Source: Streptoverticillium olivoreticuli subsp. olivoreticuli
GTDB taxonomy: Bacteria > Actinomycetota > Actinomycetes > Streptomycetales > Streptomycetaceae
DNA: 64,000 nt
Direction of reading: 5' to 3'
NCBI RefSeq assembly: GCF_003391135.1
Contig: NZ_CP031455.1
Location: forward strand, 3,131,001-3,195,000
Shown here: positions 22,827 through 33,560 of the stretch, in pieces
How the letters are laid out: each line of letters starts with the position of its first letter
Numbering within the stretch: the first letter of the stretch is position 1
The notes under the pieces: model-generated
The model's database searches: none
The model's input: the letters and a program-made list of their open reading frames with translations, nothing else
Told to the model about the DNA's origin: nothing
Position numbers and translations under genes: made by a program

Positions 22827-22827
<1 letters not shown>
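22012..22827 (-). CDS. trpA: Tryptophan synthase alpha subunit
   Basis: 271 residues. LVGYLPAGFPT and CDIVEVGLPHSDPVLDGP carry the catalytic Glu and the Asp region; LPDLPVEES and GFVYAASLMGVTG follow, with the phosphate-binding end VGLGVSNARQA and VIVGSAFV. It cleaves indole-3-glycerol phosphate to indole and passes it to TrpB. ATG 22827 overlaps the trpB stop by one base (TGATG). Last gene of the trpC-trpM-trpB-trpA group. Confidence 0.97.
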
Positions 22828-24074
<1,247 letters not shown>

Positions 24075-24124
24075 GCCGGTCTCCTCAGGAGATGAGTGAG
24101 TTGACGTGATCGCTGAGCTGACGC

Positions 24125-24346
24125 TCAGCCACGCCATCGGCGCCCGTTGACCTGACCGGGCTCGCAGCCGATGTGGTACCTCACCCTGCGGCCCCGGACA
24201 CGGCGGGCCGGTGCGCGGCAGCCCCGGGGACGGCATCCCCGGGCCAGGCGCGCGTAAGGATCCTGGGCGGAGCGCCCGGCCGCGGGCATGCCGACGACGG
24301 CCGGGCGGCGGCCCGGCCCCGTGCGGCGGGTGCGGCGGCCGGTCAT
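24125..24346 (-). CDS. trpM: TrpM-like small basic protein
   Basis: Up to 73 residues between trpC and trpB. The C-terminal half, [17 protein letters not shown] then [18 protein letters not shown], closely resembles what I recall of TrpM (about 63 residues) in Streptomyces coelicolor, a small protein encoded in the trpCXBA operon and reported to influence tryptophan production and development. It is highly basic with three cysteines. ATG 24346 lies 8 bp past the trpC stop. No strong ribosome site is seen, and ATG 24289 is an alternative start. Mechanism unknown. Confidence 0.75.
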   Translation of the reverse strand: MTGRRTRRTGPGRRPAVVGMPAAGRSAQDPYARLARGCRPRGCRAPARRVRGRRVRYHIGCEPGQVNGRRWRG

Positions 24347-24354
24347 GCGGGGCG

Positions 24355-25164
24355 TCAGCCCCGCCCGTGCCGCAGCGCGGGGTGCGCGCCCGCGGCGACC
24401 AGGTCGGCCACCGCGCCCTTGGGGTCGCGGCCCGTCACCAGGGACTCCCCGACGAGCACCGCGTCGGCGCCGTCGTTGGCGTAGGCGATGAGGTCGTGCG
24501 GGCCGCGGACGCCGGACTCGGCGATCTTGATGATGTGGTCCGGGATCTCGGGCGCGACGCGGGCGAAGTTGCCGCGGTCCACCTCGAGGGTCTTGAGGTT
24601 GCGGGCGTTGACGCCGATGATCCGGGCGCCCGCGTCGACCGCGCGCTGGACCTCCTCCTCGTCGTGGACCTCCACGAGCGGGGTGAGGCCGATGGACTCG
24701 GCGCGCTCGATGAGGGAGACCAGGGCCTCCTGCTCCAGGGCCGCGACGATCAGCAGGGCCAGGTCGGCGCCGTAGGCGCGGGCCTCCCACAGCTGGTAGG
24801 CGGTGACGATGAAGTCCTTGCGCAGCACCGGGATGTCGACCTTGGCCCGGACGGCCTCCAGGTCGGCGAGCGAACCGCCGAAGCGGCGCTGCTCGGTGAG
24901 CACGCTGATGACGGCCGCGCCGCCCGCCTCGTAGTCCGCGGCGAGCCCCGCGGGGTCGGCGATCGCGGCGAGGGCGCCCTTGGAGGGGCTGGAGCGCTTG
25001 ACCTCGCAGATCACGCTGACGTTCTCGCCGCGCAGGGCGGCCACGCCGTCCTTGGCCTGCGGGGCCTTGGCAGCCCGCTGCTTGAGCTCGTCGAGGGTGA
25101 CGCGCGCCTGCCGCTCCGCGAGGTCGGCACGGACTCCGTCGATGATCTCGTCGAGCACACTCAC
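24355..25164 (-). CDS. trpC: Indole-3-glycerol phosphate synthase
   Basis: 269-residue (beta/alpha)8 enzyme of tryptophan synthesis. [13 protein letters not shown] contains the catalytic Lys, then [48 protein letters not shown] and the phosphate-binding [11 protein letters not shown] 25164 is used, with GGAAGGGGG upstream. The 152 bp upstream probably hold the promoter for trpC-trpM-trpB-trpA. Confidence 0.97.
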   Translation of the reverse strand: MSVLDEIIDGVRADLAERQARVTLDELKQRAAKAPQAKDGVAALRGENVSVICEVKRSSPSKGALAAIADPAGLAADYEAGGAAVISVLTEQRRFGGSLADLEAVRAKVDIPVLRKDFIVTAYQLWEARAYGADLALLIVAALEQEALVSLIERAESIGLTPLVEVHDEEEVQRAVDAGARIIGVNARNLKTLEVDRGNFARVAPEIPDHIIKIAESGVRGPHDLIAYANDGADAVLVGESLVTGRDPKGAVADLVAAGAHPALRHGRG

Positions 25165-25316
25165 GCGAGCGGCCCCCTTCCGGACTCGGATGGTCTGGGC
25201 TGGTGCGGCAAAATCTCCTCACCAGGCATTGTGATGGTACTTGCCACAGACCGAAGGATTCGCATCCGGTTGACGCCGGTCCTGTCACATGGCGCCTTCC
25301 GCGGGTTTCTCCCCCG

Positions 25317-25856
25317 CTACGGCTGCGGCGCCAGCCAGGAGACGCACGGCAGGTTCCGCAGGACCGTGAACGCCAGCACCACCGCCCCGAGCGCCCACCA
25401 GTGGACCGCGCGCAGCGGCAGCCGCAGGCCGTCCTTCCCGCGCAGCGCCGCGGCCACCCACGCGATCCACAGCGCGAGGAAGCCCGCGTAGCCGGCGACG
25501 GCCAACGCGTTCGCCCGCAGCGCCGTCGCGAGGTCGCCGTGGGCGAGGGCGTGGACTCCGCGCAGCCCGCCGCAGCCGGGGCAGTACAGGCCGGTCCAGC
25601 GCAGCAGCGGGCAGGCGGGGTAGTGGCCGGGCCGGTTGGGGTCGACGGCGCCGATCCAGATGACGGCGGCGGCGAGCCCGGCGGCGACGCAGGCGGGGGC
25701 GGTGAGGCGGCGCACCGGGCCCGGGGCGGGCGCGGCGGTGCGCGGAAGCGCGGGCGCGTGGTCGTCCACGCGGCCCGTCGTACGGCCATACGGCAGGCCG
25801 TCGGCACGGTCCGTCACATGTCGCAGTCTGCGCCGGACAGCACGAAGGCGCAGCAC
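25317..25856 (-). CDS. DUF2752 membrane protein
   Basis: Up to 179 residues with three hydrophobic segments. The DUF2752 signature is clear: HYPACPLLRWTGLYCPGCGGLRGVHALAHGD, including the paired CPGCG cysteines. Function unknown; the family is common in actinobacteria and bacteroidetes. It sits between HGxxPAAW and trpC in the Trp region. GTG 25856 gives the longest form; GTG 25817 (VTDRADGL) is also possible. Confidence 0.85.
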   Translation of the reverse strand: MLRLRAVRRRLRHVTDRADGLPYGRTTGRVDDHAPALPRTAAPAPGPVRRLTAPACVAAGLAAAVIWIGAVDPNRPGHYPACPLLRWTGLYCPGCGGLRGVHALAHGDLATALRANALAVAGYAGFLALWIAWVAAALRGKDGLRLPLRAVHWWALGAVVLAFTVLRNLPCVSWLAPQP

Positions 25857-25918
25857 GGGGCCGACGTACGTTCGTCCGTACGGGCCCGGGCCGCGCCTTG
25901 GCGGGAGATCGGGGCGGA

Positions 25919-26149
25919 TCAGCCCTGGGTCTGGGGCTGGACCTTCGCGCGTCCCTTGGGCTCCATGCCGTAGCCCATCAGGCGCATGATGCCGCCGACG
26001 ACGCCGCCGAGCAGGACGATGCCGATGCCGGCCCAGAACCCGACCGGGTTGGCGATCACCATGAACGCACCGCCGACGCAGAAGCCGATGAAGGAAATGA
26101 TGACACCGGTCCAGGCGGCCGGGGTGTGTCCGTGGCTGCTACCCGCCAT
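25919..26149 (-). CDS. HGxxPAAW-family small membrane protein
   Basis: 76 residues opening MAGSSHGHTPAAWTGV, the motif that names the family, then two membrane helices (IISFIGFCVGGAFMVIA and GIGIVLLGGVVGGIMRLMG) and a charged tail. Regularly found in the actinobacterial Trp region. Function unknown. The 116-bp gap to the upstream TIGR02234 gene contains a GC-rich palindrome but no further gene. Confidence 0.88.
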   Translation of the reverse strand: MAGSSHGHTPAAWTGVIISFIGFCVGGAFMVIANPVGFWAGIGIVLLGGVVGGIMRLMGYGMEPKGRAKVQPQTQG

Positions 26150-26265
26150 GACTATGACTCCTCGTTGCTGTGGCGCGCCCGCGGGCGCGGAGAACGCTCT
26201 TGGTCATTGTCCCCGACGCCCGGGGGTGCCTTGAGTTGGGGGTGGGGCGTGTTCCCGGCCGTCTT

Positions 26266-26976
26266 TCACGGCCGCTTCCCCGGGCTGTCGCCGGGGGGAG
26301 TCGGGTGCGCTCCGTCGGACTCGCCGGTGGGGTCCTCGCCGCGGTCGAGGGCCTTCCAGAGCTCTTCGGGGCGTTCGGGGTCGGGGGCGGTGCGGGCGCG
26401 GCGCGGGCGGGGGGTGCCGTCGCGCTCGTAGCGACCGGACATCGTGGGCCAGTGCTGCCCGTGGCGCAGGGCGAGCAGCCCGGCGAGGAGGAGCAGCACC
26501 CCGCCGGTGAGGGCGACCCACGGCCAGGGGGTGTGGCTGACGTGGTCGACGGCGGCGCTGGTGAGGCCCTGGGCCTTGGCGGCCTTCTCCTCCAGCGCGC
26601 CGGTGTCGAAGGCGCCGGTGGCGGCGCCGGCGACGATCCCGGCGCCGCAGAGGGCGAGGACCGCGGCGACGACGGTGCGCCACACCCCGCGGACGGCGAA
26701 GACGGCGACGAGCGTGGCGAGGCCGACGACGGCCAGGGCGCCGGGCAGGCCGTTGATGTCCTGGCCGGTGACCTGCTTGGAGACGGCGCTCTGGGCGATG
26801 TCGGCGGCGGCCGTGCCCTCGGCCCAGGTGCGTCCCCCGGCGAGGAGGACGAGTGCGGCTCCGGCCGCGCCGAACAGCAGGGCTGCGCCGACGCTGTGCC
26901 GCCGGGCGCCACCGGCGCGGGGGGCGGGCTCGGCCTGGGGACGGGGGTGGGGTACGGCTGCGCTCACGGTTACCAC
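26266..26976 (-). CDS. TIGR02234-type Trp-region membrane protein
   Basis: 236 residues with four hydrophobic helices (about 30-48, 78-96, 102-122, 150-170) and an acidic Pro-rich tail (TPPGDSPGKRP). It fits the family described as Trp-region conserved hypothetical membrane protein by position right after trpE and by GGRTWAEGT and VTGQDINGLPGALAVVGLA near the N-terminus. Role unknown. Start GTG 26976 or GTG 26967. Confidence 0.85.
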   Translation of the reverse strand: MVTVSAAVPHPRPQAEPAPRAGGARRHSVGAALLFGAAGAALVLLAGGRTWAEGTAAADIAQSAVSKQVTGQDINGLPGALAVVGLATLVAVFAVRGVWRTVVAAVLALCGAGIVAGAATGAFDTGALEEKAAKAQGLTSAAVDHVSHTPWPWVALTGGVLLLLAGLLALRHGQHWPTMSGRYERDGTPRPRRARTAPDPERPEELWKALDRGEDPTGESDGAHPTPPGDSPGKRP

Positions 26977-27046
26977 TATCTCTTGTGCCGCCCGCCGGGG
27001 CGCCCGGGGGTCCCCTCAGGGGCTTCCCGGGCGCCGGGGCGACGGG

Positions 27047-28573
27047 TCAGGCGCGGGGTGCGAGCCGGTTGGCGGAGTGGACCGCGCGCAGGACGGCGGC
27101 GGCCTTGTTGCGGCACTCGGCGTCCTCGGCGGCCGGGTCGGAGTCGGCGACGACACCGGCGCCCGCCTGGACGTACGCGGTGCCGTCGCGCAGCACCGCG
27201 GTGCGGATGGCGATGGCGGTGTCGGAGTCGCCGGCGAAGTCGAGGTAGCCGACGCAGCCGCCGTACAGGCCGCGGCGGGCGGGCTCCAGCTCCTCGATGA
27301 TCTGCATGGCGCGGGGCTTGGGCGCGCCGGAGAGGGTGCCCGCGGGGAAGCAGGCGGTGAGCACGTCGAAGGCGGTGCGGCCGGGGGCGAGGCGGCCGGT
27401 GACGGTGGAGACGATGTGCATGACGTGGCTGTAGCGCTCGACGGACATGAAGTCGACGACCTCCACGCTGCCGGGTTCGCAGACCCGGCCGAGGTCGTTG
27501 CGGCCGAGGTCGACGAGCATGAGGTGCTCGGCGCGCTCCTTGGGGTCGGCCATCAGCTCCTCGGCGAGGGCCGCGTCGGCCTGCGGGGTGGCGCCGCGCG
27601 GGCGGGTGCCGGCGATCGGGTGCACCATGGCGTGCCCGTCCTCGACCTTGACCAGTGCCTCGGGGCTGGAGCCGACGATGTCGAACCCCTCGAAGCGCAG
27701 GAGGTACATGTACGGGCTGGGGTTGGTGGCCCGCAGGACGCGGTAGACGTCGAGCGCGGAGGCGGTGCAGGGGGTCTCGAAGCGCTGGGAGGGCACGACC
27801 TGGAAGGCCTCGCCCGCGCGGATGCGCTCCTTGATGTCGTCGACGGCCGCCATGTAGTCCGGGCCGCCCCAGCGGGCGGTGTACTCGGGGAGTTCGGAGG
27901 GCGGCAGGGCGGTGGGGTCGGTGGGGACCGGCCTGCGGAGGTCGGCGGCCATGGCGTCGAGGCGGGCGACGGCATCGGCGTAGGCCTCGTCGATGCCCGT
28001 GTCGAGGTCGTTGTGGTTGATCGCGTTGGCGATCAGCAGGACCGTGCCGTTCCAGTGGTCGAGGACGGCGAGGTCCGAGGTGAGCAGCATGGTCAGTTCG
28101 GGCAGGCCCAGGGTGTCCTCGCCGTGCTCGCCGATCTTCTCCAGGCGGCGGACGATGTCGTAGCCGAGGTAGCCCACCATGCCGCCGGTGAAGGGCGGCA
28201 GTCCGGTGCCCTCTATGAGGTCGTGGGGGGTGTGGAGGGCCGCGACGGTGGCGCGCAGGGCCTCCAGCGGGTCGCCGTCGGTGGGGACGCCCACGGGCGG
28301 GGTGCCGAGCCAGTGGGTCTGCCCGTCGCGCACGGTGAGGGTGGCGGCGCTGCGGACGCCGACGAAGGAGTAGCGGGACCAGGTGCGGCCGTTCTCGGCG
28401 GACTCCAGCAGGAAGGTGCCGGGGCGTTCCGCCGCGAGCTTGCGGTAGAGGCCGACGGGGGTGTCCCCGTCGGCGAGGAATCGCCTCGTGACCGGGATGA
28501 CCCGGCGGTCCTTCGCGAGCGTACGGAAGGTATCGGCGTCGGGCGTGATGTCACCCGTGGTCGTGGCAGCCAT
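27047..28573 (-). CDS. trpE: Anthranilate synthase component I
   Basis: 508 residues. Chorismate-binding signatures: [23 protein letters not shown] [59 protein letters not shown] and [14 protein letters not shown]-terminal feedback-site region: [17 protein letters not shown]. It converts chorismate to anthranilate with TrpG, which is not in this window. The ATG lies only 11 bp after the hisI stop, so His and Trp genes share a transcript here. Confidence 0.97.
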   Translation of the reverse strand: MAATTTGDITPDADTFRTLAKDRRVIPVTRRFLADGDTPVGLYRKLAAERPGTFLLESAENGRTWSRYSFVGVRSAATLTVRDGQTHWLGTPPVGVPTDGDPLEALRATVAALHTPHDLIEGTGLPPFTGGMVGYLGYDIVRRLEKIGEHGEDTLGLPELTMLLTSDLAVLDHWNGTVLLIANAINHNDLDTGIDEAYADAVARLDAMAADLRRPVPTDPTALPPSELPEYTARWGGPDYMAAVDDIKERIRAGEAFQVVPSQRFETPCTASALDVYRVLRATNPSPYMYLLRFEGFDIVGSSPEALVKVEDGHAMVHPIAGTRPRGATPQADAALAEELMADPKERAEHLMLVDLGRNDLGRVCEPGSVEVVDFMSVERYSHVMHIVSTVTGRLAPGRTAFDVLTACFPAGTLSGAPKPRAMQIIEELEPARRGLYGGCVGYLDFAGDSDTAIAIRTAVLRDGTAYVQAGAGVVADSDPAAEDAECRNKAAAVLRAVHSANRLAPRA

Positions 28574-28584
28574 GGCAGCGGAGC

Positions 28585-28971
28585 CTACTGGCCCAGCGGC
28601 AGGACATCGGCATCGAAGCAGGTGCGGTCGCCGGTGTGGCAGGCCGCGCCGACCTGGTCGACCTTGACGAGGAGGGTGTCGCCGTCGCAGTCGAGGGCCA
28701 CGGACTTCACGTGCTGGAAGTGGCCGGAAGTGTCGCCCTTGACCCAGTACTCCTGGCGGCTGCGGCTCCAGTAGGTGCAGCGGCCGGTGGTGAGGGTGCG
28801 GTGGAGGGCCTCGTCGTCCATCCAGCCGAGCATGAGCACCTCGCCGGTGTCGTACTGCTGGGCGATGGCGGGAACCAGCCCGTCGGCGCTGCGCTTGAGG
28901 CGGGCGGCGAGGGCGGGGTCGAGGGCGGTGGTCCCGGGGGCGGGGCGAGTGGTGCCGGTCATGGTGTCCAT
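28585..28971 (-). CDS. hisI: Phosphoribosyl-AMP cyclohydrolase
   Basis: 128 residues, the third step of histidine synthesis. Signatures: [53 protein letters not shown], with zinc ligands in CDGD and CHTG-type positions. ATG 28971, or ATG 28962 three codons later. It opens the hisI-trpE block, apart from the main his operon. Confidence 0.95.
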   Translation of the reverse strand: MDTMTGTTRPAPGTTALDPALAARLKRSADGLVPAIAQQYDTGEVLMLGWMDDEALHRTLTTGRCTYWSRSRQEYWVKGDTSGHFQHVKSVALDCDGDTLLVKVDQVGAACHTGDRTCFDADVLPLGQ

Positions 28972-29064
28972 TCTGCCGCCACGGGCGGCCGGCCGGGTGG
29001 TGCCCGCCCGGTGGCGGGGGCCGGGTTCCCGGTCCCGGTCTTGATCAGGAGCCCGGCGGACGGG

Positions 29065-29087
29065 TTGTCAGTGGCGTACGGCATGCT
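29065..29087 (+). promoter_or_regulatory. RecA-NDp (PafBC-type) promoter match before the septum-formation-like gene
   Basis: TTGTCAGTGGC (29065-29075), a six-base spacer and CATGCT (29082-29087) fit the published actinobacterial LexA-independent DNA-damage promoter TTGTCAGTGGC-N6-TAGggT in the -35 block and spacing. The -10 matches weakly. The ATG is six bases downstream, so the transcript would be leaderless. Confidence 0.6.
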
Positions 29088-29093
29088 TCGACC

Positions 29094-29987
29094 ATGACCT
29101 CTCCGCCGCCGCCGAACTCCCCGGAACTGCCCCGCGACAGCGGCGGGTTCGGCCCGCCCCAGGGTTTCGGGCCGCCGTCGGCCCAGCCGCCCGCGCAGCC
29201 TCCCCTGCAGCCGCCCGCGCAGCCCTACGGTCAGCCTTACGGCCCGCCGCAGGGCGGGCCGGCCGGCGGGCCGGGGTATGGGCAGCCGCAGGGTTTCGGC
29301 CAGTACGGGCAGCAGCAGTACGGGCAGCAGTTCGCGCCGCCGATGCCGCCGCCCCCGCCGCCGTCGGGCGGCAACGGCGCGAAGGTCGCCGCGATCGTGG
29401 TCGCCGTCGTGCTGGTGGCGGGGCTGGTCGTCGGTGGCATCATCCTCACGGCCAAGGGCGGCGGCGGTGACACCGAGGCGAAGGGGAAGAGCTCGCCGAG
29501 CCCGTCGGTGACGTCGTCCGCGCCGTCCGCGGATGCCACCGGGCCCGGTTCCGGCCTGTCGAACCCCAAGCCCTCCGCGCCCTCCGCGTCCTCCGCGTCC
29601 TCCGACACGGGCCTGCCCTCGGATCGGCAGGTGCCGTATGTGGTGCTCAAGCCGGGCGAGTGCTTCGACCACCCGAGCCTGCACACCGGCATCTCCTCGG
29701 TGATCAAGCGGTCGTGCAACGGCACGCACGACGGCGAGGTGATATCCAACGCGACGCTGACGGGCTCGTTCGACACCGAGCAGGCGATCCAGGACAAGGC
29801 GAAGGACCTGTGCGAGTCCACCGCGCAGAAGCGGGTGGGTTCCATATCCGACGGCCGTACGTACTACTCGTATGTGCTGTATCCGGCCAAGCGGACATAC
29901 GACCGTGGCCAGAATCAGATCACGTGCACGATCACGCGCAGCATCACGCCGACCGGCGCGAAGCTGACGGAGCCGCTGCCGGAGTAG
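29094..29987 (+). CDS. Membrane protein with Pro/Gly/Gln-rich N-terminus and septum-formation-like extracellular domain
   Basis: 297 residues: a cytosolic low-complexity region (1-90; many PPAQPP and GQQQYG blocks), one transmembrane helix (about 97-120, VAAIVVAVVLVAGLVVGGIIL), a Ser/Pro linker and a C-terminal domain with YVVLKPGECFDHP, VIKRSCNGTHDGEVISN, DLCESTAQKRVG and ITCTITRS. Four cysteines suggest two disulfides. The LKPGECF...C..HDGEV pattern resembles the Septum_form family. Divergent from hisI. Confidence 0.75.
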   Translation: MTSPPPPNSPELPRDSGGFGPPQGFGPPSAQPPAQPPLQPPAQPYGQPYGPPQGGPAGGPGYGQPQGFGQYGQQQYGQQFAPPMPPPPPPSGGNGAKVAAIVVAVVLVAGLVVGGIILTAKGGGGDTEAKGKSSPSPSVTSSAPSADATGPGSGLSNPKPSAPSASSASSDTGLPSDRQVPYVVLKPGECFDHPSLHTGISSVIKRSCNGTHDGEVISNATLTGSFDTEQAIQDKAKDLCESTAQKRVGSISDGRTYYSYVLYPAKRTYDRGQNQITCTITRSITPTGAKLTEPLPE

Positions 29988-30053
29988 CGTCGGGCGGGGT
30001 CCGCCGGTCGCGGCGCCGTGGCACGGGCCGGGCCCCGGCCGTAGGGTGGCCGC

Positions 30054-30686
30054 ATGTCGACCCACGCACAGCGCGAACGCCTGCTCCTGGCCGATCTGTT
30101 GGAGACCGCGGGCCCCGGCGCCCCCACGCTCTGCGCCGGCTGGCGGACCCGTGACCTCGCCGCCCATGTCGTCGTGCGGGAGCGCCGCTCCGACGCGGCG
30201 GCAGGTCTGGTGATCAAGGCGCTGGCCCCGCGGCTCGAGCGGGTGCAGGCCGAGTTCGCCGCCAAGCCGTACGAGGAGTTGCTCCAGCTCATCCGCACCG
30301 GGCCGCCGCGCCTGTCGCCGTACGCCCTCAAGCAGGTCGACGAGGCCGCCAACACCGTCGAGTTCTTCGTGCACACGGAGGATGTCCGGCGCGCCCAGCC
30401 GGACTGGGCGCCGCGCGAGCTGGACCCGGTGTTCGCGGACGCGTTGTGGGCCCGGCTGGAGCGGGTGGCGCGGATGCTCGGCCGGAAGTCGCCGGTGGGC
30501 CTGGTCCTGCGCCGCCCCGACGGCCGCACGGCGGTGGCCCACCGGGGCGCGCCCGTGGTGACGGTGACGGGCGAGCCCGGGGAGTTGACCCTGTTCGCGT
30601 TCGGCCGCCAGGCGGCGGCGCGGGTGGAGCTGACGGGCGACGAGAACGCGGTGGCCAAGCTCCAGGAAGCGGCGCTGGGCCTCTAG
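30054..30686 (+). CDS. TIGR03085-family metal-binding protein (DinB/maleylpyruvate-isomerase-like)
   Basis: 210 residues. Family features: RERLLLADLLETAGPGAPTLCAGWRTRDLAAHVVVRERR, a His in LAAHV, and VDEAANTVEFFVHTEDVRRAQPDW with the second His. The four-helix DinB-like fold binds a divalent metal; substrate unknown. TAGGGT (30042-30047) lies six bases before the ATG, suggesting a leaderless transcript. Convergent with hisF across a hairpin. Confidence 0.85.
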   Translation: MSTHAQRERLLLADLLETAGPGAPTLCAGWRTRDLAAHVVVRERRSDAAAGLVIKALAPRLERVQAEFAAKPYEELLQLIRTGPPRLSPYALKQVDEAANTVEFFVHTEDVRRAQPDWAPRELDPVFADALWARLERVARMLGRKSPVGLVLRRPDGRTAVAHRGAPVVTVTGEPGELTLFAFGRQAAARVELTGDENAVAKLQEAALGL

Positions 30687-30712
30687 CCCCCGGCCCCGGG
30701 TGCCCAGCCCCC

Positions 30713-30754
30713 GCGCAGTTCCTCACGCACCGTGAGGGGCGCGGGGAACTGCGC
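30713..30754. terminator. Dispersed palindrome acting as bidirectional terminator
   Basis: Arms GCGCAGTTCC (30713-30722) and GGAACTGCGC (30745-30754), with an inner CCTCACG-cac-CGTGAGG hairpin. Sequences of this type, with the trailing GACCAGCCAC, are widespread intergenic repeats in Streptomyces. It sits between convergent TIGR03085 and hisF. Confidence 0.7.
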
Positions 30755-30870
30755 GACCAGCCACACACGCCCCGCGGCCGCGCACCGCGCTCGCGCACCA
30801 CCCCGGTGGGCGTGACCGGGCCACCGGACCGCACCCACGACCGGGGCCGGGGCAGCGCCCCGGGTGCCCC

Positions 30871-31626
30871 TCAGCGGATCGGGTGCCCCGCTTCGCTGAG
30901 GCTGCGCTTGACGTCGGCGATCTTCAGGTCGCCGAAGTGGAAGACGGACGCGGCCAGCACCGCGTCCGCGCCCGCCTCGACGGCCGGGGCGAAGTGCTCC
31001 AGCCGCCCCGCGCCCCCGCTCGCGATCACCGGCACGGTCACGTGCTTGCGCACGGCCGCGATCATCTCCGTGTCGTAGCCGTCCTTCGTGCCGTCGGCGT
31101 CCATGGAGTTCAGCAGGATCTCGCCCGCGCCCAGCTCCGCCGCGCGGTGGGCCCACTCGACGGCGTCGATGCCGGTGCCGCGGCGGCCGCCGTGCGTGGT
31201 GACCTCGAAGGAGCCGGCAGCGGTGCGCCGGGCGTCCACGGAGAGCACCAGCACCTGGCGGCCGAAGCGCTCGGCGATCTCCTGGATCAGCTCGGGCCGG
31301 GCGATGGCCGCGGTGTTGACACCGACCTTGTCGGCTCCGGCGCGCAGCAGCTTGTCCACGTCGCCCGCGGTGCGGACGCCGCCGCCCACGGTCAGCGGGA
31401 TGAAGACCTGCTCCGCGGTGCGGCGCACCACGTCGTAGGTCGTCTCCCGGTCGCCGGAGGAGGCGGTGATGTCGAGGAAGGTGAGTTCGTCCGCGCCTTC
31501 CTCGCCGTAGATCCTGGCCATTTCGACGGGGTCGCCGGCGTCGCGCAGGTTCTGGAAGTTGACGCCCTTGACGACCCGGCCGTTGTCCACGTCCAGGCAG
31601 GGGATGACTCGGACCGCCAGGGTCAT
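30871..31626 (-). CDS. hisF: Imidazole glycerol phosphate synthase, cyclase subunit
   Basis: 251 residues. [20 protein letters not shown] carries the first catalytic Asp; [29 protein letters not shown] and the second Asp in [16 protein letters not shown] are present. With HisH it makes IGP and AICAR. ATG 31626 overlaps the ridA stop by 4 nt. Last gene of the his operon. Confidence 0.97.
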   Translation of the reverse strand: MTLAVRVIPCLDVDNGRVVKGVNFQNLRDAGDPVEMARIYGEEGADELTFLDITASSGDRETTYDVVRRTAEQVFIPLTVGGGVRTAGDVDKLLRAGADKVGVNTAAIARPELIQEIAERFGRQVLVLSVDARRTAAGSFEVTTHGGRRGTGIDAVEWAHRAAELGAGEILLNSMDADGTKDGYDTEMIAAVRKHVTVPVIASGGAGRLEHFAPAVEAGADAVLAASVFHFGDLKIADVKRSLSEAGHPIR

Positions 31627-32027
31627 GTGCTCGTTGCTCCTCGGTACGCTTCTACTTCTACTTCGACCAGCACGCGCGAGTCGACGAAACCGGAGACGAC
31701 CACCAGGGTCGCCACGGGCCGCACCGCCTCGAAGAACTCCTTGTGGGCGCGGCCGACCGCGTCGACGTCCCGCGCGTGGGTCAGGTACATGCGGGTGCGG
31801 ATGACGGCCTCGGGGCCGAGGCCGAAGTCCGCCAGGGCGGCGACGGCGTTCCCGAAGGCCGCTTTGGCCTGTTCGTAGGGGTCGCCCTCGCCGTGCAGCA
31901 CGGAGCCGTTGAACGGCAGGGTTCCGGCCACCAGCACCCGGTCCCCCGCCGCGACAGCGCGCGCACAGCCGAACGTCTCTTCCCAGGGACTGTCGTCGCT
32001 CCGCACCCGCTGCACGGCTTCGCTCAT
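31623..32027 (-). CDS. RidA-family (YjgF/YER057c/UK114) protein
   Basis: 134 residues with the family pattern [41 protein letters not shown] (catalytic-site Arg) and a C-terminal [12 protein letters not shown]. Members hydrolyse reactive enamine/imine intermediates. Embedded between priA and hisF with 4-nt overlaps on both sides, so it is part of the his operon. Assignment to RidA proper, as opposed to a Rid subfamily, is not possible by eye. Confidence 0.9.
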   Translation of the reverse strand: MSEAVQRVRSDDSPWEETFGCARAVAAGDRVLVAGTLPFNGSVLHGEGDPYEQAKAAFGNAVAALADFGLGPEAVIRTRMYLTHARDVDAVGRAHKEFFEAVRPVATLVVVSGFVDSRVLVEVEVEAYRGATST

Positions 32028-32749
32028 ACGGACACAGCCTCCAGGGCCTCTTCCAAGGTGAACGCCTTGGCGTAGAGGGCCTTCCCCACGATGGCGCCTT
32101 CGACGCCCTCCGGTACCAGGTTGGCGATCGCCCGCAGATCGTCAAGGGAGGAGACGCCGCCGGAGGCGACTACCGGCCGGTCGGTCGCGGCGCAGACGTT
32201 CTTCAGGAGCTCCAGGTTGGGGCCCTGGAGCGTGCCGTCCTTGGCGATGTCGGTGACGACGTAGCGGGCGCAGCCCTCGGCGTCCAGGCGGGCGAGGGTC
32301 TCGTAGAGGTCGCCGCCGTCGCGGGTCCAGCCGCGGCCGCGCAGGGTGGTGCCCTGGACGTCCAGGCCGACGGCGATGCGGTCGCCGTGCTCGGCGATGA
32401 CCTTGGCGACCCACTCGGGGGTCTCCAGGGCGGCGGTGCCGAGGTTGACGCGGGTGCAGCCGGTGGCGAGGGCCGCGGCGAGCGAGGCGTCGTCGCGGAT
32501 GCCGCCGGACAGCTCGACCTTGATGTCCATGGAGCTGACGACCTCGGCGACCTGGGAGCGGTTGTCGCCGGTGCCGAAGGCGGCGTCGAGGTCGACGAGG
32601 TGCAGCCACTCGGCGCCGGAGCGCTGCCAGGCGAGGGCGGCGGAGAGCGGGTCGCCGTAGGAGGTCTCGGAGCCGGAGGCGCCGTGGACGAGGCGGACGG
32701 CCTGGCCGTAGCGGACGTCGACGGCGGGGAGGAGTTCGAGCTTCGGCAT
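32024..32749 (-). CDS. priA: Bifunctional phosphoribosyl isomerase A (HisA/TrpF)
   Basis: 241 residues. [20 protein letters not shown] with catalytic Asp, [47 protein letters not shown] with the second Asp, and phosphate-binding GGVSSL. In actinobacteria PriA isomerises both ProFAR (His) and PRA (Trp), which fits the absence of separate hisA and trpF here. ATG 32749 matches relatives ([13 protein letters not shown]). An in-frame GTG at 32761 overlaps the hisH stop in a GTGA and is a real alternative. Confidence 0.96.
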   Translation of the reverse strand: MPKLELLPAVDVRYGQAVRLVHGASGSETSYGDPLSAALAWQRSGAEWLHLVDLDAAFGTGDNRSQVAEVVSSMDIKVELSGGIRDDASLAAALATGCTRVNLGTAALETPEWVAKVIAEHGDRIAVGLDVQGTTLRGRGWTRDGGDLYETLARLDAEGCARYVVTDIAKDGTLQGPNLELLKNVCAATDRPVVASGGVSSLDDLRAIANLVPEGVEGAIVGKALYAKAFTLEEALEAVSV

Positions 32750-32757
32750 CACGGGGC

Positions 32758-33399
32758 TCACAGGGTCTCGATCCAGTTGGTCAGCAGCTGGGCGCCGGCG
32801 TCGCCGGACTTCTCGGGGTGGAACTGGGTGGCGCACAGCGGGCCGTTCTCCACGGCGGCGACGAACGGCTCGCCGTGGGTGGCCCAGGTGACCTGGGGCG
32901 GCCGGATGTGGTCCGCGGTGATCTCGAAGCCCCACTCGCGCACCGCGTAGGAGTGCACGAAGTAGTAGCGGGCGTCGGCGTCGAGGCCGGCGAAGAGCCG
33001 GGAGCCCTCGGCGGGGGTGACGGTGTTCCAGCCCATGTGCGGGACGACGGGCGCCTTGAGCGGCTCGACCGTGCCGGGCCACTCGTCGAGGCCCTCGCTC
33101 TCGACGCCGTGCTCGATGCCGCGCTCGAAGAGGATCTGCATGCCGACGCAGATGCCCATGACGGGGCGGCCGCCGGAAAGCCTGCGGCCGACGACCCAGT
33201 CGCCGCGGGCGGCGCGCAGGCCCTTCATGCAGGCTTCGAAGGCGCCGACGCCGGGGACGAGCAGCCCGTCGGCGTTCATGGCCGTCTCGTAGTCGCCGGT
33301 GATCTCGACGTCCGCGCCGACGTGGGCGAGGGCGCGCTCGGCGGACCGGACGTTGCCGAAGCCGTAGTCGAAGACGACGACCTTCTTGCGGTCGCTCAT
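32758..33399 (-). CDS. hisH: Imidazole glycerol phosphate synthase, glutaminase subunit
   Basis: 213-residue class I amidotransferase. [22 protein letters not shown] (oxyanion strand), [11 protein letters not shown] with nucleophile Cys, and the His/Glu pair in [10 protein letters not shown]. It delivers ammonia to HisF. ATG 33399 overlaps the stop of the small membrane protein by 4 nt. Confidence 0.96.
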   Translation of the reverse strand: MSDRKKVVVFDYGFGNVRSAERALAHVGADVEITGDYETAMNADGLLVPGVGAFEACMKGLRAARGDWVVGRRLSGGRPVMGICVGMQILFERGIEHGVESEGLDEWPGTVEPLKAPVVPHMGWNTVTPAEGSRLFAGLDADARYYFVHSYAVREWGFEITADHIRPPQVTWATHGEPFVAAVENGPLCATQFHPEKSGDAGAQLLTNWIETL

Positions 33400-33560
33400 G
33401 CCCAGACCTCCAGGCGCATCACTCCGGCGACGAGGCACATCGCGCAGCCGATGCCGAGCAGCACGATCACGCCCTTGGGCAGGCCCTGCTTGGCGAAGGA
33501 GATCATGCCGCCGAGGAGGAACAGGCCGACGACGATCAGGATGGTGGACAGGCTGTTCAC
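33396..33560 (-). CDS. 54-residue membrane protein encoded inside the his operon
   Basis: GTG 33560 overlaps the hisB stop (GTGA), and the TGA overlaps hisH (ATGA). Two hydrophobic helices ([19 protein letters not shown] and [19 protein letters not shown]) are joined by KQGLPK, and the protein ends LEVWA. The coupling argues that it is translated. No family is recognised; a similar small ORF is found in other Streptomyces his operons as far as I recall. Confidence 0.8.
   Translation of the reverse strand: MNSLSTILIVVGLFLLGGMISFAKQGLPKGVIVLLGIGCAMCLVAGVMRLEVWA

Noticed and set aside
25161..25265. 34-codon ORF ending in a GTGA overlap with trpC, considered as a Trp leader peptide
   Set aside because: It contains no tryptophan codon and no terminator/antiterminator pair is visible, so an attenuator is not supported.
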